A stretch of 64,000 bases of DNA from Amphritea sp. (GCF_016744155.1 NZ_JADGEW010000003.1:62001-126000); one strand, 5' to 3'; positions 38,318-47,843 are shown, counted from the stretch's first letter. The notes: a model not told the origin generated them from the sequence alone. Numbers and translations: made by a program.

Positions 38318-39394
38318 GTGGTCGATTTTCTGGCAAGTTACGGGTTGTTTCTAGCTAAATCACTGACGGTAGTTGGTGCGATTATTATGGTTATCGTTGT
38401 TGTTGGGGTTGTTGCATCCCGCAATAAGAAAGATAACAGAGAAGGTTACCTTAGTATTGATAGCCTGAATGAGACACTTGAAGACATGGAGCACGCGCTG
38501 AAAGAGGTTGTGCTGGATGCCGATGTCTATAAGCAGCAGCTGAAAGATGAAGCAAAGCAGGAAAAGGCTGAGGCTAAGGCGCGTAAAAAAGCGCTGAAAA
38601 AAGGTAAGGTAATTCAGCCTGATGAGCCTGAACGGAAGCGGATTTTTGTACTCGATTTTGATGGTGATATAAAAGCTTCTGAACTTGAGCCGATGCGTGA
38701 AGAGATTACCGCGGTGCTGACGATGGCAACAGAAAAAGATGAGGTAGTGATTCGACTTGAGAGCCCAGGAGGTATGGTGCACAGCTATGGTTTAGCTTCG
38801 TCGCAGCTAGAGCGAATTAAGCGTCATGGCGTACCATTGACTGTTTGTGTTGATAAAGTAGCTGCCAGTGGCGGTTATATGATGGCCTGTCTGGCAGATA
38901 AAATTATTGCAGCGCCTTTTTCGGTTCTTGGTTCTATCGGTGTTGTAGCGCAGTTGCCTAATTTTCATCGGCTGCTGAAAAAATATGATATTGACTATGA
39001 AATACTGACTGCGGGCGAGTATAAGCGAACTATGACGGTTCTCGGTGAAAATACTGAGAAGGGTCGCGAGAAATTTATTGAGGATCTTGAAGATACCCAT
39101 AGCTTGTTTAAAGAGTTTGTTACTGAGTTCCGTCCCCAGGTGGATATGGAGACAGTTGCTACCGGTGAAGTATGGTTTGGTCGTCGGGCGTTGGCGGTTA
39201 ATCTGGTAGATGAAATTTCTACCAGCGATGAATACCTGATAGCTGCCTGTGAAACTGCTGATGTTTACTCAGTGCGCTATGAGTATAAGAAAACACTTCA
39301 GGATCGTATTTCTGAAATGTCGATTAAAACGACTGACTCGTTATTTACAAAGTGGGCCGGGCGCATTATGAATGCCCGGTTATTGGCTAAGTAA
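38318..39394 (+). CDS. sohB: Inner-membrane protease SohB (S49)
   Basis: A 358-residue S49 peptidase. One membrane segment (about residues 12-31) is followed by a charged Lys/Glu-rich linker (about 65-105) and the protease core. The nucleophile is S184 in VDKVAASGGYMMACLADK, and the general-base lysine is expected near GEYKRTMTVLGENTEKG. The start is GTG with GGAG six bases upstream. SohB is thought to act in the periplasm; its substrates are largely unknown. Confidence 0.94.
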   Translation: MVDFLASYGLFLAKSLTVVGAIIMVIVVVGVVASRNKKDNREGYLSIDSLNETLEDMEHALKEVVLDADVYKQQLKDEAKQEKAEAKARKKALKKGKVIQPDEPERKRIFVLDFDGDIKASELEPMREEITAVLTMATEKDEVVIRLESPGGMVHSYGLASSQLERIKRHGVPLTVCVDKVAASGGYMMACLADKIIAAPFSVLGSIGVVAQLPNFHRLLKKYDIDYEILTAGEYKRTMTVLGENTEKGREKFIEDLEDTHSLFKEFVTEFRPQVDMETVATGEVWFGRRALAVNLVDEISTSDEYLIAACETADVYSVRYEYKKTLQDRISEMSIKTTDSLFTKWAGRIMNARLLAK

Positions 39395-39440
39395 CCATAT
39401 TGGTAAGGGAAAAGGCTGCATTTCTTGCATTGTCGCTTAT

Positions 39441-39479
39441 AATTTGATTGTTTATGTTTAAAACGTAAACAGTCAAATT
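39441..39479. promoter_or_regulatory. Nested palindrome, likely operator of the psrA-like gene
   Basis: The inner 21-bp site (39450-39470) pairs GTTTA..G with C..TAAAC and differs from perfect symmetry at only three positions including the centre. It is extended by flanks AATTTGATT and AGTCAAATT to a 39-bp palindrome. It begins directly at TATAAT (39438-39443), so a bound dimer would block that -10. The gene starts 38 bases downstream. Pseudomonas PsrA recognises a GAAAC/GTTTC-like palindrome. Confidence 0.6.
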
Positions 39480-39517
39480 TTAAGACCTGATTCATCTGGT
39501 CCGACATAGGAGCGTCG

Positions 39518-40177
39518 ATGCGACAGTCTGCAACCGCGAAGAAAATCATGTTAGCTGCCGAAGCCTTGTTTGCTGAACAGGGCTTTGCAGAGACAACGAT
39601 GCGGGAAATTACTAGTGCTGCCAAGGTGAATTTGGCGGCGGTAAATTATCATTTTGGTTCGAAAAAAGGGCTTATCTCTGCTGTAGCTGAGAAATACCTT
39701 AACCCTCTAGTTACTACGCTTCATGATGCTGTTAGTGAGCGAAAACAAGTTCAGCCTCATGGAACGATATCTGCTGAAGAACTGTTGGAGATACTGATGC
39801 GTTCGCTGTTGCAAGTGGGCAAGTCGAAGCAGTTTGCGCTGCCAGTCTTCATGCGTTTGCTGGAATTGATCTATATGAAGAACCAGGAAGAGCTTCGCAC
39901 TGCGATGGTTGCTCGATACGGTGGTTCTTTTTCTGAGTATGTAGCGTTGTTGCGGATTGATTCTGCGGTGATGAGCGATGAAGAGTTTTTTTGGCGATTG
40001 CACTTCCTGTTGGGATCTATCGTTTTCACGTTGTCTAACTTTCAGACGCTGGTGGCTATCGAAATGCGTGAGTATGAACGTGCCGCCGAAGTCGAGCGGA
40101 CTTTGCATCGTATGATTCCTGTTTTGGTGGCAGGTCTTCAGGCCCGAGCAGAGCATACCCCCTTTACCCGTATCTGA
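39518..40177 (+). CDS. psrA: TetR-family regulator, PsrA-like
   Basis: A 219-residue TetR-type repressor. The N-terminal helix-turn-helix spans about residues 5-52 (ILxAAEALFAEQGFAETTMREI, split by line; recognition part VNLAAVNYHFGSKKGLI). The VNLAAVNYHFGSK motif is identical in character to that of Pseudomonas PsrA, which senses long-chain acyl-CoA and controls beta-oxidation and rpoS. In P. aeruginosa psrA also lies next to nagZ (from memory), which supports orthology, but the ligand is inferred. A large palindrome precedes it. Confidence 0.75.
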   Translation: MRQSATAKKIMLAAEALFAEQGFAETTMREITSAAKVNLAAVNYHFGSKKGLISAVAEKYLNPLVTTLHDAVSERKQVQPHGTISAEELLEILMRSLLQVGKSKQFALPVFMRLLELIYMKNQEELRTAMVARYGGSFSEYVALLRIDSAVMSDEEFFWRLHFLLGSIVFTLSNFQTLVAIEMREYERAAEVERTLHRMIPVLVAGLQARAEHTPFTRI

Positions 40178-40196
40178 CGGGCTGTCTGGCTGGCTT

Positions 40197-40673
40197 ATGC
40201 AAATTCGGATATCAATAAGTCGTCAACGTCTAGAGCTTTGGCGCAATGCGGTCTGTGTTTCCTCTTTCTCCGTTTCAACCGCGCTAAATGGGCCGGGAGA
40301 AGCAAAAAACAGTGGTTGTACCCCGTGTGGTGAGCATCTTGTGCGAGCGAAAATCGGAGCAGGTATGCCACTGTGTACCGTTTTTATCGCCCGACGAGCC
40401 ACTGGTGAGATCTATTCTTCTGATCTGGCATGCCAATACCCTGGTCGTGACTGGATTCTATCCAGGATTCTCTGGCTATCCGGTTGTGAAATAGGTCGCA
40501 ATCGTCTGGGGAGCGTTGATACAATGCAACGCTATATATATATTCACGGTACGCCGGACGCAGAGCCGATGGGGCAGCCCTTGTCCCATGGTTGTATCAG
40601 GATGCGCAACACAGATGTTGCGGATCTGTTTGAGCGCGTGGATGTTGGAACCCGGGTCATTATAGAAGAGTAA
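40197..40673 (+). CDS. YkuD-fold L,D-transpeptidase/carboxypeptidase without signal peptide
   Basis: A 158-residue protein that is almost only a YkuD domain: IHGTPD (H117) and LSHGCIRM with the nucleophile C133 and R135. Classical L,D-transpeptidases are exported; here the first residues (MQIRISISRQRLELW) form a beta strand of the fold and there is no signal or membrane segment. Small YkuD proteins of this kind have been described as cytoplasmic L,D-carboxypeptidases that trim recycled murein peptides. Position 19 bases after psrA and eight before nagZ, a recycling gene, fits that role. Other cysteines (C41, C44) are of unknown use. Confidence 0.82.
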   Translation: MQIRISISRQRLELWRNAVCVSSFSVSTALNGPGEAKNSGCTPCGEHLVRAKIGAGMPLCTVFIARRATGEIYSSDLACQYPGRDWILSRILWLSGCEIGRNRLGSVDTMQRYIYIHGTPDAEPMGQPLSHGCIRMRNTDVADLFERVDVGTRVIIEE

Positions 40674-40681
40674 AAAGCCAA

Positions 40682-41701
40682 ATGTCTGGAGCATTAATGC
40701 TGGACGTAGCCGGCCTGAGTCTGACAGCAGAGGATAAAACTCTGCTGCAGAATCCTCAGGTAGGTGGTCTCATCCTGTTTAGTCGTAATTATGAATCACC
40801 GCAGCAGCTTAGCGATCTCATTCGTGAAATTCGTGTTTGCTCGCCTGATATTCTGATCGCTGTTGATCAGGAAGGAGGGAGGGTTCAGCGTTTTCGTGAA
40901 GGTTTTACACGGTTGCCGCCTATGGCTGCGCTTCGCGAACTGCACCAAAGAAACTCTGTTAATGGATGTGCTGTTGCTACTGAGCTGGGTTGGCTAATGG
41001 CCGCTGAGCTGATCTGTTGCGGCGTGGATATAAGTTTTGCGCCCGTGCTTGATCTAGATTTTGGCGTCAGTGAGGTCATCGGAGACCGGGCTTTTTCCTC
41101 TTCGCCTAAAGATGTGACAGAGCTTGCGGGTGCTTTTATTGCAGGAATGCGCGAAGCGGGTATGGCTTCGACCGGCAAGCACTTTCCTGGTCATGGCTGG
41201 GTTGTTGCTGACTCCCATCACGAGATACCGGTGGATGATCGTAGTCTGGAAGATATTGAATCCCAGGACTTGATTCCCTTTATCCGTTTGATGGCACAGG
41301 GTTTGGATGCGGTTATGCCTGCTCACGTTATCTACCAGCAAGTGGATGATCGGCCTGCTGGCTTTTCTCCTTATTGGATTCAACAGCGGTTGCGGTCTGA
41401 GATCGGCTTCGATGGTGTTGTTTTTAGCGATGACCTGACCATGGAAGGTGCCAGCGTTGCCGGTGGTTTTGAGTCCCGGTCAGAGCAAGCGCTAGAGGCG
41501 GGTTGTGATATGTTGCTGGTGTGTAATAACCGTGCTGCGGCGCTTCAGGTGCTTAGCTATCTAGAGCGGGTCGGTCATCAGGGCTCTGCGCGTATTGGCA
41601 GAATGAGTGCTAAGGATTCCTATAATATTGCTGATATTCAGAGTTCGCTTCGTTGGCAGCAGGCCGTTGAGCTGGCGAAGCAATTAATACCCTTAAAATA
41701 G
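40682..41701 (+). CDS. nagZ: Beta-N-acetylglucosaminidase NagZ
   Basis: A 339-residue family 3 glycoside hydrolase. AVDQEGGRVQRF, the mobile loop STGKHFPGHGWVVADSHHEI (catalytic His) and the nucleophile aspartate in VFSDDLTMEG (about D250) are all present. NagZ removes GlcNAc from anhydromuropeptides in the cytoplasm, and so shapes the signal for AmpC induction in other species. It probably forms an operon with the psrA-like gene and the YkuD enzyme. Confidence 0.96.
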   Translation: MSGALMLDVAGLSLTAEDKTLLQNPQVGGLILFSRNYESPQQLSDLIREIRVCSPDILIAVDQEGGRVQRFREGFTRLPPMAALRELHQRNSVNGCAVATELGWLMAAELICCGVDISFAPVLDLDFGVSEVIGDRAFSSSPKDVTELAGAFIAGMREAGMASTGKHFPGHGWVVADSHHEIPVDDRSLEDIESQDLIPFIRLMAQGLDAVMPAHVIYQQVDDRPAGFSPYWIQQRLRSEIGFDGVVFSDDLTMEGASVAGGFESRSEQALEAGCDMLLVCNNRAAALQVLSYLERVGHQGSARIGRMSAKDSYNIADIQSSLRWQQAVELAKQLIPLK

Positions 41702-41744
41702 AGCTTTTCATTGAGCTTGTAACTGAAAGTACGGAGCAATAAAA

Positions 41745-42848
41745 ATGCGGGAGCAGCTGACAGAGATCTTTACCCAGCTGGGGCTAACTGGCTATGAGGA
41801 TGCCTGGATCTTTCAGGTATTTCTGGTCGTATTTGTGACGATGCTGGTTAACTTCTTTTCAAACCGGGTGTTTCGTCGTCTTGAGATGCAGTTAGCTAAA
41901 ACCCGCAATGTTTGGGATGATATATTACTGCATGCGGCTCGGCGCCCAGTGGCATTGCTTATCTGGGTGTTAGGGCTTAGCTTGTCGCTGGAGTTGATGA
42001 AACTCGAATCGGATTCTTTGTTGTTAACCGCAGTGAGCCCTGTTCGTAAAGTGTTGGTGATTGTGATGATCGCCTGGTTCCTGATTCGCTTTATCCGCCA
42101 GGCGGAAGGTGCGCTGGTTTCTAAAGATAAAGTTAAGAAACCGATGGATCAAACTACCGTAGGGGCGATCGGTAAGCTGTTACGGTTATCTATCATCATT
42201 ACCTCAACGCTGGTGGTGCTGCAGAGTCTGGGTTATAGCATCTCCGGCGTGTTGGCGTTCGGTGGTATCGGTGGGATTGCGGTAGGTTTTGCGGCTAAGG
42301 ATCTGTTAGCAAACTTCTTCGGTGGTTTGATGATCTATCTGGATCGTCCTTTTAAAGTAGGGGACTGGATTCGTTCTCCTGATCAGGAGATAGAAGGCAC
42401 AGTGGAGGCAATTGGCTGGCGTCAGAGCTGTATACGTACCTTTGATAAGCGGCCTTTGTATGTACCCAATGCAACCTTTGCTAATATCTCAGTAGAAAAT
42501 CCATCGCGTATGACTAATCGACGGATTTACGAAACGATTGGTCTGCGTTATGAAGATTCGGCTCGTATTGACGGTGTGGTGAATGCTGTCAGAGAGATGC
42601 TGGAAAGTCATCCTGATATCGATACGAAACAGACTCTGATTGTTAACCTGAATAGTTTTGGTCCTTCGTCACTGGATTTCTTTATCTATACCTTTACTAA
42701 AACTACCAACTGGGTTGCGTTTCATGGGATTAAGCAGGATGTCATGGGGCGAATTATTAATATCGTACATGAGCATGAAGCTGACTTTGCCTTCCCGACT
42801 CAGACAATACACCTGGAAACAGATAAACCGCAGCCTGAGCCTGCATAA
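41745..42848 (+). CDS. MscS-family small-conductance mechanosensitive channel
   Basis: A 367-residue channel with four or so membrane segments in the first 190 residues and the MscS core. The pore-lining helix has the Gly/Ala pattern VLAFGGIGGIAVGFAAKDLLANFFGG, and the beta domain starts with LDRPFKVGDWIRS. It carries one or two extra helices relative to E. coli MscS (286 residues), as in YnaI- and YbdG-type channels. It releases solutes on osmotic downshock. The closest E. coli paralogue cannot be named with certainty. Confidence 0.9.
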   Translation: MREQLTEIFTQLGLTGYEDAWIFQVFLVVFVTMLVNFFSNRVFRRLEMQLAKTRNVWDDILLHAARRPVALLIWVLGLSLSLELMKLESDSLLLTAVSPVRKVLVIVMIAWFLIRFIRQAEGALVSKDKVKKPMDQTTVGAIGKLLRLSIIITSTLVVLQSLGYSISGVLAFGGIGGIAVGFAAKDLLANFFGGLMIYLDRPFKVGDWIRSPDQEIEGTVEAIGWRQSCIRTFDKRPLYVPNATFANISVENPSRMTNRRIYETIGLRYEDSARIDGVVNAVREMLESHPDIDTKQTLIVNLNSFGPSSLDFFIYTFTKTTNWVAFHGIKQDVMGRIINIVHEHEADFAFPTQTIHLETDKPQPEPA

Positions 42849-42906
42849 CTATTTATAGGAAGTGCTGTAGGCGCTTCTTTCTGATTTGACTAACTGGAGA
42901 TGTATA

Positions 42907-43311
42907 GTGTCGCTTGAGCAAAACGAGCTGGATCTGATAGCCGGGTATGATGCTGAAAAGCGTTTCGATTACCTGATAAGTCGTGTTGTTGAAACGGGCG
43001 AGTTATGGATTCTGACGGATCAGCAGGGCAGTGTCATGCTCAATACTGATGATGAAGACTGTGTGCCGGTATGGCCGGAGCTTGAGTTTGCTGAGCAGTG
43101 GGCAACGGGGGAGTGGTCTGATTGCGAGGCTATGCCAATTACGTTGAAGCAGTGGAATCACCGCTGGACGCCCGGTCTGGAAGAGGATGGCTTTGCTGTT
43201 ATTGTCTTTCCGTTGCCAGGAGAGGGCGATGACGAGAACGGTCTTGTGGTTTGGCCCGAGGAGCTGGATATGATGCTAACTAAGGAAGTTAAACGCTCGC
43301 GCAAAAAATAA
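42907..43311 (+). CDS. DUF2750-type conserved protein
   Basis: A 134-residue acidic, soluble protein. YDAEKRFDYLISRVVETGELWIL followed by VPVWPELEFAEQWA and LVVWPEELDMML fits the DUF2750 family, of unknown function. The GTG at 42907 has GGAG seven bases upstream and is chosen over a TTG at 42886, which would put that site inside the gene. Monocistronic with its own terminator, convergent with csiV. Confidence 0.75.
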   Translation: MSLEQNELDLIAGYDAEKRFDYLISRVVETGELWILTDQQGSVMLNTDDEDCVPVWPELEFAEQWATGEWSDCEAMPITLKQWNHRWTPGLEEDGFAVIVFPLPGEGDDENGLVVWPEELDMMLTKEVKRSRKK

Positions 43312-43352
43312 TATTGAATCGATACTTCTGAAGTTAGATTTTGATTCTACAG

Positions 43353-43384
43353 AAAACGGAGCCTTTCAGGCTCCGTTTTTTTTT
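43353..43384. terminator. Terminator between DUF2750 gene and csiV
   Basis: AAAACGGAGCC and GGCTCCGTTTT pair around TTTCA, followed by T residues; A-rich on the other side. Confidence 0.9.
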
Positions 43385-43386
43385 GA

Positions 43387-44136
43387 TTACTTAATTGGCG
43401 TTATTCGAACTAGCGCGCCAAAAAGTGGATGGTCGAGGTAATGTAGCTCCGCTCTGCGCATCCGGCGGGCTGACTTCATCTCTACAGTCAGAAAGTCAGG
43501 GATAGCGGTCTGGTTCAGATAACGGTTGCCGTTAGTGCTTTCGCTTGCTTGTTCTGAGGTAGCAGGGGCTGTTTCTTCCGTTATTTCAGGTTGTTGGTTC
43601 AGTTCTGCATTGATAGCTTGCTCTACCGATGTTTTCAGTAGTGTAGTGTTTTCTACCGAGCTTAGGCTGCGGCTGTGAAACAGGTCGCTGCGAAAGTGAA
43701 GGTACCGGGCTTTGTCGACTGAGATGTGCCCATCAAGCTCATACAGACCGTTGTCTAGAACGTCTCCGCCGTTTATGCGGATTACATACTTGTCTTTTTG
43801 GCTGCCGATAGGTTGAATCCAAGCCTCGTGAAAAAGTACACGGTACAGCGAGCTGCGTTTAATGCTGGCCTGCTTAGCGCTCAGGCTCAGTGAGGATTTA
43901 GGTAAGCGGGTAAAATAGCCGTTTTGCTGTCCCTTCTGATAATACTTAAGAGCGCGGCTGCGACGTGACGGGAGTGTGTCGATCGTTGGCCAGATCTCAT
44001 CGTCCAGAGAATCGGATGACAGGTGGCTGAATACAAGTAGCTCTACTTTGTAGTCTGATGTTGCTGCTTGTACCGAAGCGCTGTTAAACAGTGCCAGAGA
44101 CAGAGCCAGTAAAAACCCTGAATAGAGTTTGATCAT
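43387..44136 (-). CDS. csiV: CsiV-family periplasmic protein
   Basis: A 249-residue protein with a Sec signal (residues 1-24, ending SVQA-A). The opening YKVELLVFSHLSSDSLDDEIWP and the region VLFHEAWIQPIGSQKDKYVIRINGG match the CsiV/DUF2 type family found next to mfd in Vibrio and Pseudomonas. In Vibrio it binds peptidoglycan and affects small-RNA (CsrB-type) expression. The gene shares the A of TAATG with the mfd stop, so the two are translationally coupled. Confidence 0.8.
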   Translation of the reverse strand: MIKLYSGFLLALSLALFNSASVQAATSDYKVELLVFSHLSSDSLDDEIWPTIDTLPSRRSRALKYYQKGQQNGYFTRLPKSSLSLSAKQASIKRSSLYRVLFHEAWIQPIGSQKDKYVIRINGGDVLDNGLYELDGHISVDKARYLHFRSDLFHSRSLSSVENTTLLKTSVEQAINAELNQQPEITEETAPATSEQASESTNGNRYLNQTAIPDFLTVEMKSARRMRRAELHYLDHPLFGALVRITPIK

Positions 44137-47100
44137 TATTTATTCCCAGTCAATTGGAGCAACAGTTGTTCTACTGCGTTGAAACGTTGCTCTATTTTAG
44201 CCATATTCAATGTGAACTTCAGCTGACTGGCGCCGCCAAACTGAAATTTTAGTGGTTGTTGTTGAACCAGTTGAACCAATTTAAATGGATCAACTGTTGT
44301 ATCGGCCTCAAAGTCGATTCGGCCACTATTTTCGCCGGCATCTATTTTGCTGATGCCAAGCGGTTCTGCCTGAAGTTTCAGCAGGGTTTGTCGGAACAGG
44401 TTTTTTGTCTGTTCTGGCAGGATGCCGAAGCGATCGATCATCTCAATTTGTAGTTCTTTTAATTCGATATCATTTTTCGCGTTGGCGATTCGCTTATACA
44501 TGATGAGACGGTTGTGAACATCGGGCAGGTAATCATCCGGTATCAGCGCGGGTATGCGCAGGTTGATCTCTACGCCGTGTCTCAGCGGGGTATCTAAGTT
44601 GGGGGTTTTGCCTTCGCGGATAGACTCAACCGCTTGCTCCAGCATCTCCATGTAGAGTGAAAAGCCGATATTCTGGATCTGACCGCTCTGGTCATCGCCT
44701 AGCAGTTCACCGGTACCGCGAATCTCCATGTCATGGGTTGCCAGTGTGAAGCCGGCACCAAGCTCATCGGCACTGGCGATCGCTTCGAGTCGCTTGATTG
44801 CATCTTTAGACATCGCTTTCTCATGGGGCGTCATAAGGTAGGCGTATGCCTGATGGTGGGAACGACCGACTCGGCCTCGCAGCTGGTGAAGTTGGGCCAG
44901 ACCAAACTTGTCAGCCCGGTCGATGATGATGGTGTTGGCGTTAGGTACATCAATACCGGTTTCTATAATGGTGGTGCAGACCAGAACATTGAAGCGTTTG
45001 TGATAAAAATCTGTCATCACCTGCTCAAGCTCTCGCTCCCGCATCTGGCCATGGCCAATGGCGACCCGGGCTTCAGGTATCAACTCGCTGATTTCAGCGG
45101 CGGTTTGTTCAATAGTTTTAACTTCATTATGCAGGTAATACACCTGTCCACCCCGTAGCAGCTCCCGCAGAATGGCTTCTTTTTTAAGCGGAGTGTCAGT
45201 CTGGCGTACAAAGGTTTTGACCGATAATCGGCGAGCGGGCGGTGTGGCAATAATTGACAGATCCCGGATACCTGACATCGCCATATTTAATGTCCGCGGA
45301 ATCGGGGTGGCAGTCAGTGTGAGAATGTCCACTTCGGAACGAAGCGATTTTAACTGCTCTTTCTGCTGCACGCCGAAGCGGTGCTCTTCGTCGATAATAA
45401 GGAGGCCCAGATCACTGAATTTAATATCGCCCTTAATTAGTTTGTGAGTGCCGATTACGATATCGGTTTTACCTTGTTTTAAGGAGTCGATTACAGCGTC
45501 AGTCTGTTTGCCGGAGCGAAAACGGGAAATCAATTCAACATTAACCGGCCAGTCGGCAAAGCGGTCTTTAAAGTTATCGTAATGCTGCTGTGCTAGTAGG
45601 GTGGTAGGTACCAATATGGCGACCTGCTTACTACTTTGTACAGCAATAAAACAAGCCCGCATCGCCACTTCGGTTTTGCCGAAGCCGACATCACCACAGA
45701 CCAGTCGGTCCATCGGTTGTTCCGATTGCATGTCTTTGACCACCGCCTGTATTGCATTAGCCTGATCGACGGTTTCTTCAAACGGGAAGGCGGCACTAAA
45801 GCTAGCGTAGTGTTCGTCTGGCTTATCAAATTGGTGGCCCCGACGAGCGGCGCGGCGGGCGTATATATCCAGTAGTTCTGCTGCGGTGTCGCGGACTTTC
45901 TCTGCGGCTTTGCGGCGGGCCTTGCTCCACTGTTCGGTGCCTAAGCGGTGCAGTGGTGCATGTTCGTCACCCGCGCCGGAATAGCGACTGATAAGGTGGA
46001 GTGAAGAGACTGGTACATAAAGATTGGCATCGTTGGCGTATTCAAGCTTAAGAAACTCAGAGGTTTGAGAGTCTAGTTCCAGTGTTACAAGTCCCAGGTA
46101 GCGTCCGACACCGTGATCGATGTGAACAACCGGGGCGCCGATGTGGAGTTCGGTGAGGTTTTTAATTACCTGCTCGGATTGCTCCTGCTCCTTGGAGCGG
46201 CGTCGGCGCTGAAATACCTGATGGCCGAATAGTTGTGTTTCAGTTATCAGGTGATATTTACCTGATACGCTTAGCCCTTGTTCCAGTGGAAAGATGCAGA
46301 TATTAATCGGGAAACCGTCATCAAAAAACTGCGGCAGGTTGTCGACCTGATGCGGTTTGATGTCGATCCGCCCCAGTAGCTCCATCAAGGCTTCGCGTCG
46401 GCCGGCAGATTCGGCACAAAAGAGGACCTTGTCCTGCGTTTTACTGAGGAACTTGTCTATAGCTGCCAGTGGTTTTGCGGCCTGCGCATTGATTGTCAGC
46501 TCAGGAGGTTCAGACAGTGAAAGGTTGTAGCGGCCCGCTTCGGCTTTTGCCCGTGTCTTGCCTTGCTGCAACTGAACCCGTTGCATCGGCTTCAGTGTTT
46601 TGAATAGCTCATCGGCGGGAATAAAGAGTTTTTCCGGGGCCAGCAGGGGGCGCTCAATATCATGACGACGATCTTCGTAGCGTTCCTGAACATCATGCCA
46701 AAACTGCTTACAGTGATCTTCAAGGTCGGTTTCGGTGAGGATTAAAGCGTTGCCAGGCAGGTAATCGAACAGTGTTGCGCTGGTATCAAAGAAAAGTGGT
46801 TGGTAGTACTCAATTCCTGGAGGGCTTAATCCGTTGGATACGTCCTGATAGGTCGGGCAGCGTTTGTAGTCGACATCGAAGGTTTCACGCCAGCGCTGTT
46901 TGAAGTGCTTAATTGCGGGCTCATCGAAGGGGAATTCTTTAGCTGGCAGAACACGGATGTTATCTACCTGATCGATTGATCGCTGACTTTCCGGATCGAA
47001 GGTGCGCAGAGTATCTACTTCATCATCAAATAGCTCGATGCGAAACGGTGTGTTGCTGCCCATTGGGAAGATATCGATGATCGATCCGCGGATGGCAAAC

Positions 47101-47585
47101 TCACCATGTTCATAAACGGTTTCTGTGAGGTGGTAACCCGCATCGATGAGTTTGCTACGGGTGTTGTCCAGATCGAGTTGTTGTCCCTGATCTAAAATAA
47201 GCGTGTTGCCATCCAGAAATTGTGGCGGAACCACTCTGTGCATCAGAGTGCTGGCGGGAATAATTAATATTCCACGTTGTAGTTGGGGTAATCTGAACAG
47301 GGTGTTGAGGCGTTCAGAGATTATATCCTGATGCGGTGAAAAGCTGTCGTAGGGTAGTGTTTCCCAATCCGAGAACAGTAGGTACTCTATGCTGTTGTTA
47401 CTAAAAAAACTAATTTCAGATTTAAGACGGGTAGCGCTATCGCTGTCGTTAGTGATGCAGAGTATCAATCCCGGGTGTTGGTTGGCTATGTCGGTAGTCA
47501 GCATGCCGCGGCCAGAACCAGGCAGATTGCCTATGCGTCTGATATCACCGTCTGATTTGGGTAGTTGATACTCTTCTTTAAACAC
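44136..47585 (-). CDS. mfd: Transcription-repair coupling factor Mfd
   Basis: A 1149-residue protein of full family length. It has an N-terminal UvrB-like region, an RNA-polymerase-interacting domain (VVHIDHGVGRYLGLVTLEL, about residue 480), a RecG-type translocase with Walker A CGDVGFGKTEVAMRA and the DEEH box LLIIDEEHRFGVQQ, and the C-terminal TRCF domain (from about 1000). It removes stalled polymerase from lesions and recruits UvrA. The ATG at 47585 starts MFKEEYQLPKSDGD. It is divergent from the GAPDH gene. Confidence 0.98.
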   Translation of the reverse strand: MFKEEYQLPKSDGDIRRIGNLPGSGRGMLTTDIANQHPGLILCITNDSDSATRLKSEISFFSNNSIEYLLFSDWETLPYDSFSPHQDIISERLNTLFRLPQLQRGILIIPASTLMHRVVPPQFLDGNTLILDQGQQLDLDNTRSKLIDAGYHLTETVYEHGEFAIRGSIIDIFPMGSNTPFRIELFDDEVDTLRTFDPESQRSIDQVDNIRVLPAKEFPFDEPAIKHFKQRWRETFDVDYKRCPTYQDVSNGLSPPGIEYYQPLFFDTSATLFDYLPGNALILTETDLEDHCKQFWHDVQERYEDRRHDIERPLLAPEKLFIPADELFKTLKPMQRVQLQQGKTRAKAEAGRYNLSLSEPPELTINAQAAKPLAAIDKFLSKTQDKVLFCAESAGRREALMELLGRIDIKPHQVDNLPQFFDDGFPINICIFPLEQGLSVSGKYHLITETQLFGHQVFQRRRRSKEQEQSEQVIKNLTELHIGAPVVHIDHGVGRYLGLVTLELDSQTSEFLKLEYANDANLYVPVSSLHLISRYSGAGDEHAPLHRLGTEQWSKARRKAAEKVRDTAAELLDIYARRAARRGHQFDKPDEHYASFSAAFPFEETVDQANAIQAVVKDMQSEQPMDRLVCGDVGFGKTEVAMRACFIAVQSSKQVAILVPTTLLAQQHYDNFKDRFADWPVNVELISRFRSGKQTDAVIDSLKQGKTDIVIGTHKLIKGDIKFSDLGLLIIDEEHRFGVQQKEQLKSLRSEVDILTLTATPIPRTLNMAMSGIRDLSIIATPPARRLSVKTFVRQTDTPLKKEAILRELLRGGQVYYLHNEVKTIEQTAAEISELIPEARVAIGHGQMRERELEQVMTDFYHKRFNVLVCTTIIETGIDVPNANTIIIDRADKFGLAQLHQLRGRVGRSHHQAYAYLMTPHEKAMSKDAIKRLEAIASADELGAGFTLATHDMEIRGTGELLGDDQSGQIQNIGFSLYMEMLEQAVESIREGKTPNLDTPLRHGVEINLRIPALIPDDYLPDVHNRLIMYKRIANAKNDIELKELQIEMIDRFGILPEQTKNLFRQTLLKLQAEPLGISKIDAGENSGRIDFEADTTVDPFKLVQLVQQQPLKFQFGGASQLKFTLNMAKIEQRFNAVEQLLLQLTGNK

Positions 47586-47608
47586 TTAAGGCTAGCTCCG
47601 CGTACATG

Positions 47609-47628
47609 CAGGTCAGTTTTTTGACCTG
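47609..47628. promoter_or_regulatory. Short inverted repeat upstream of mfd
   Basis: CAGGTCA and TGACCTG flank six bases, 24 bases before the mfd ATG on the minus strand. It could be an operator or a hairpin in the mfd leader. Confidence 0.3.
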
Positions 47629-47827
47629 TAATATTAATTCGGCCGCTTATGTTACGGCGCGTGAGAGAAAAGTACAGTTTAATATACCTATGTCCGCTAC
47701 CAGCATCGAATTGTCCTTATCGGTCATATTTTGGTAATAAAGGTGAAAATTAACCCTAAAGTGTAGTATTTCACATTTGCTCGCAGGTGCGGAAAAGGGG
47801 ATAATGCCGGCCAGCAAAAAATTAGAT

Positions 47828-47843
47828 TGTAATTTTGATTACT
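47828..47843. promoter_or_regulatory. Candidate operator before the GAPDH gene
   Basis: TGTAAT and ATTACT flank TTTG, an almost perfect dyad just before the ribosome site. It resembles the HexR-type motif (TGTAAT...ATTACA) found upstream of central carbon genes in gammaproteobacteria, but the spacer is one base longer than I recall. Confidence 0.3.
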
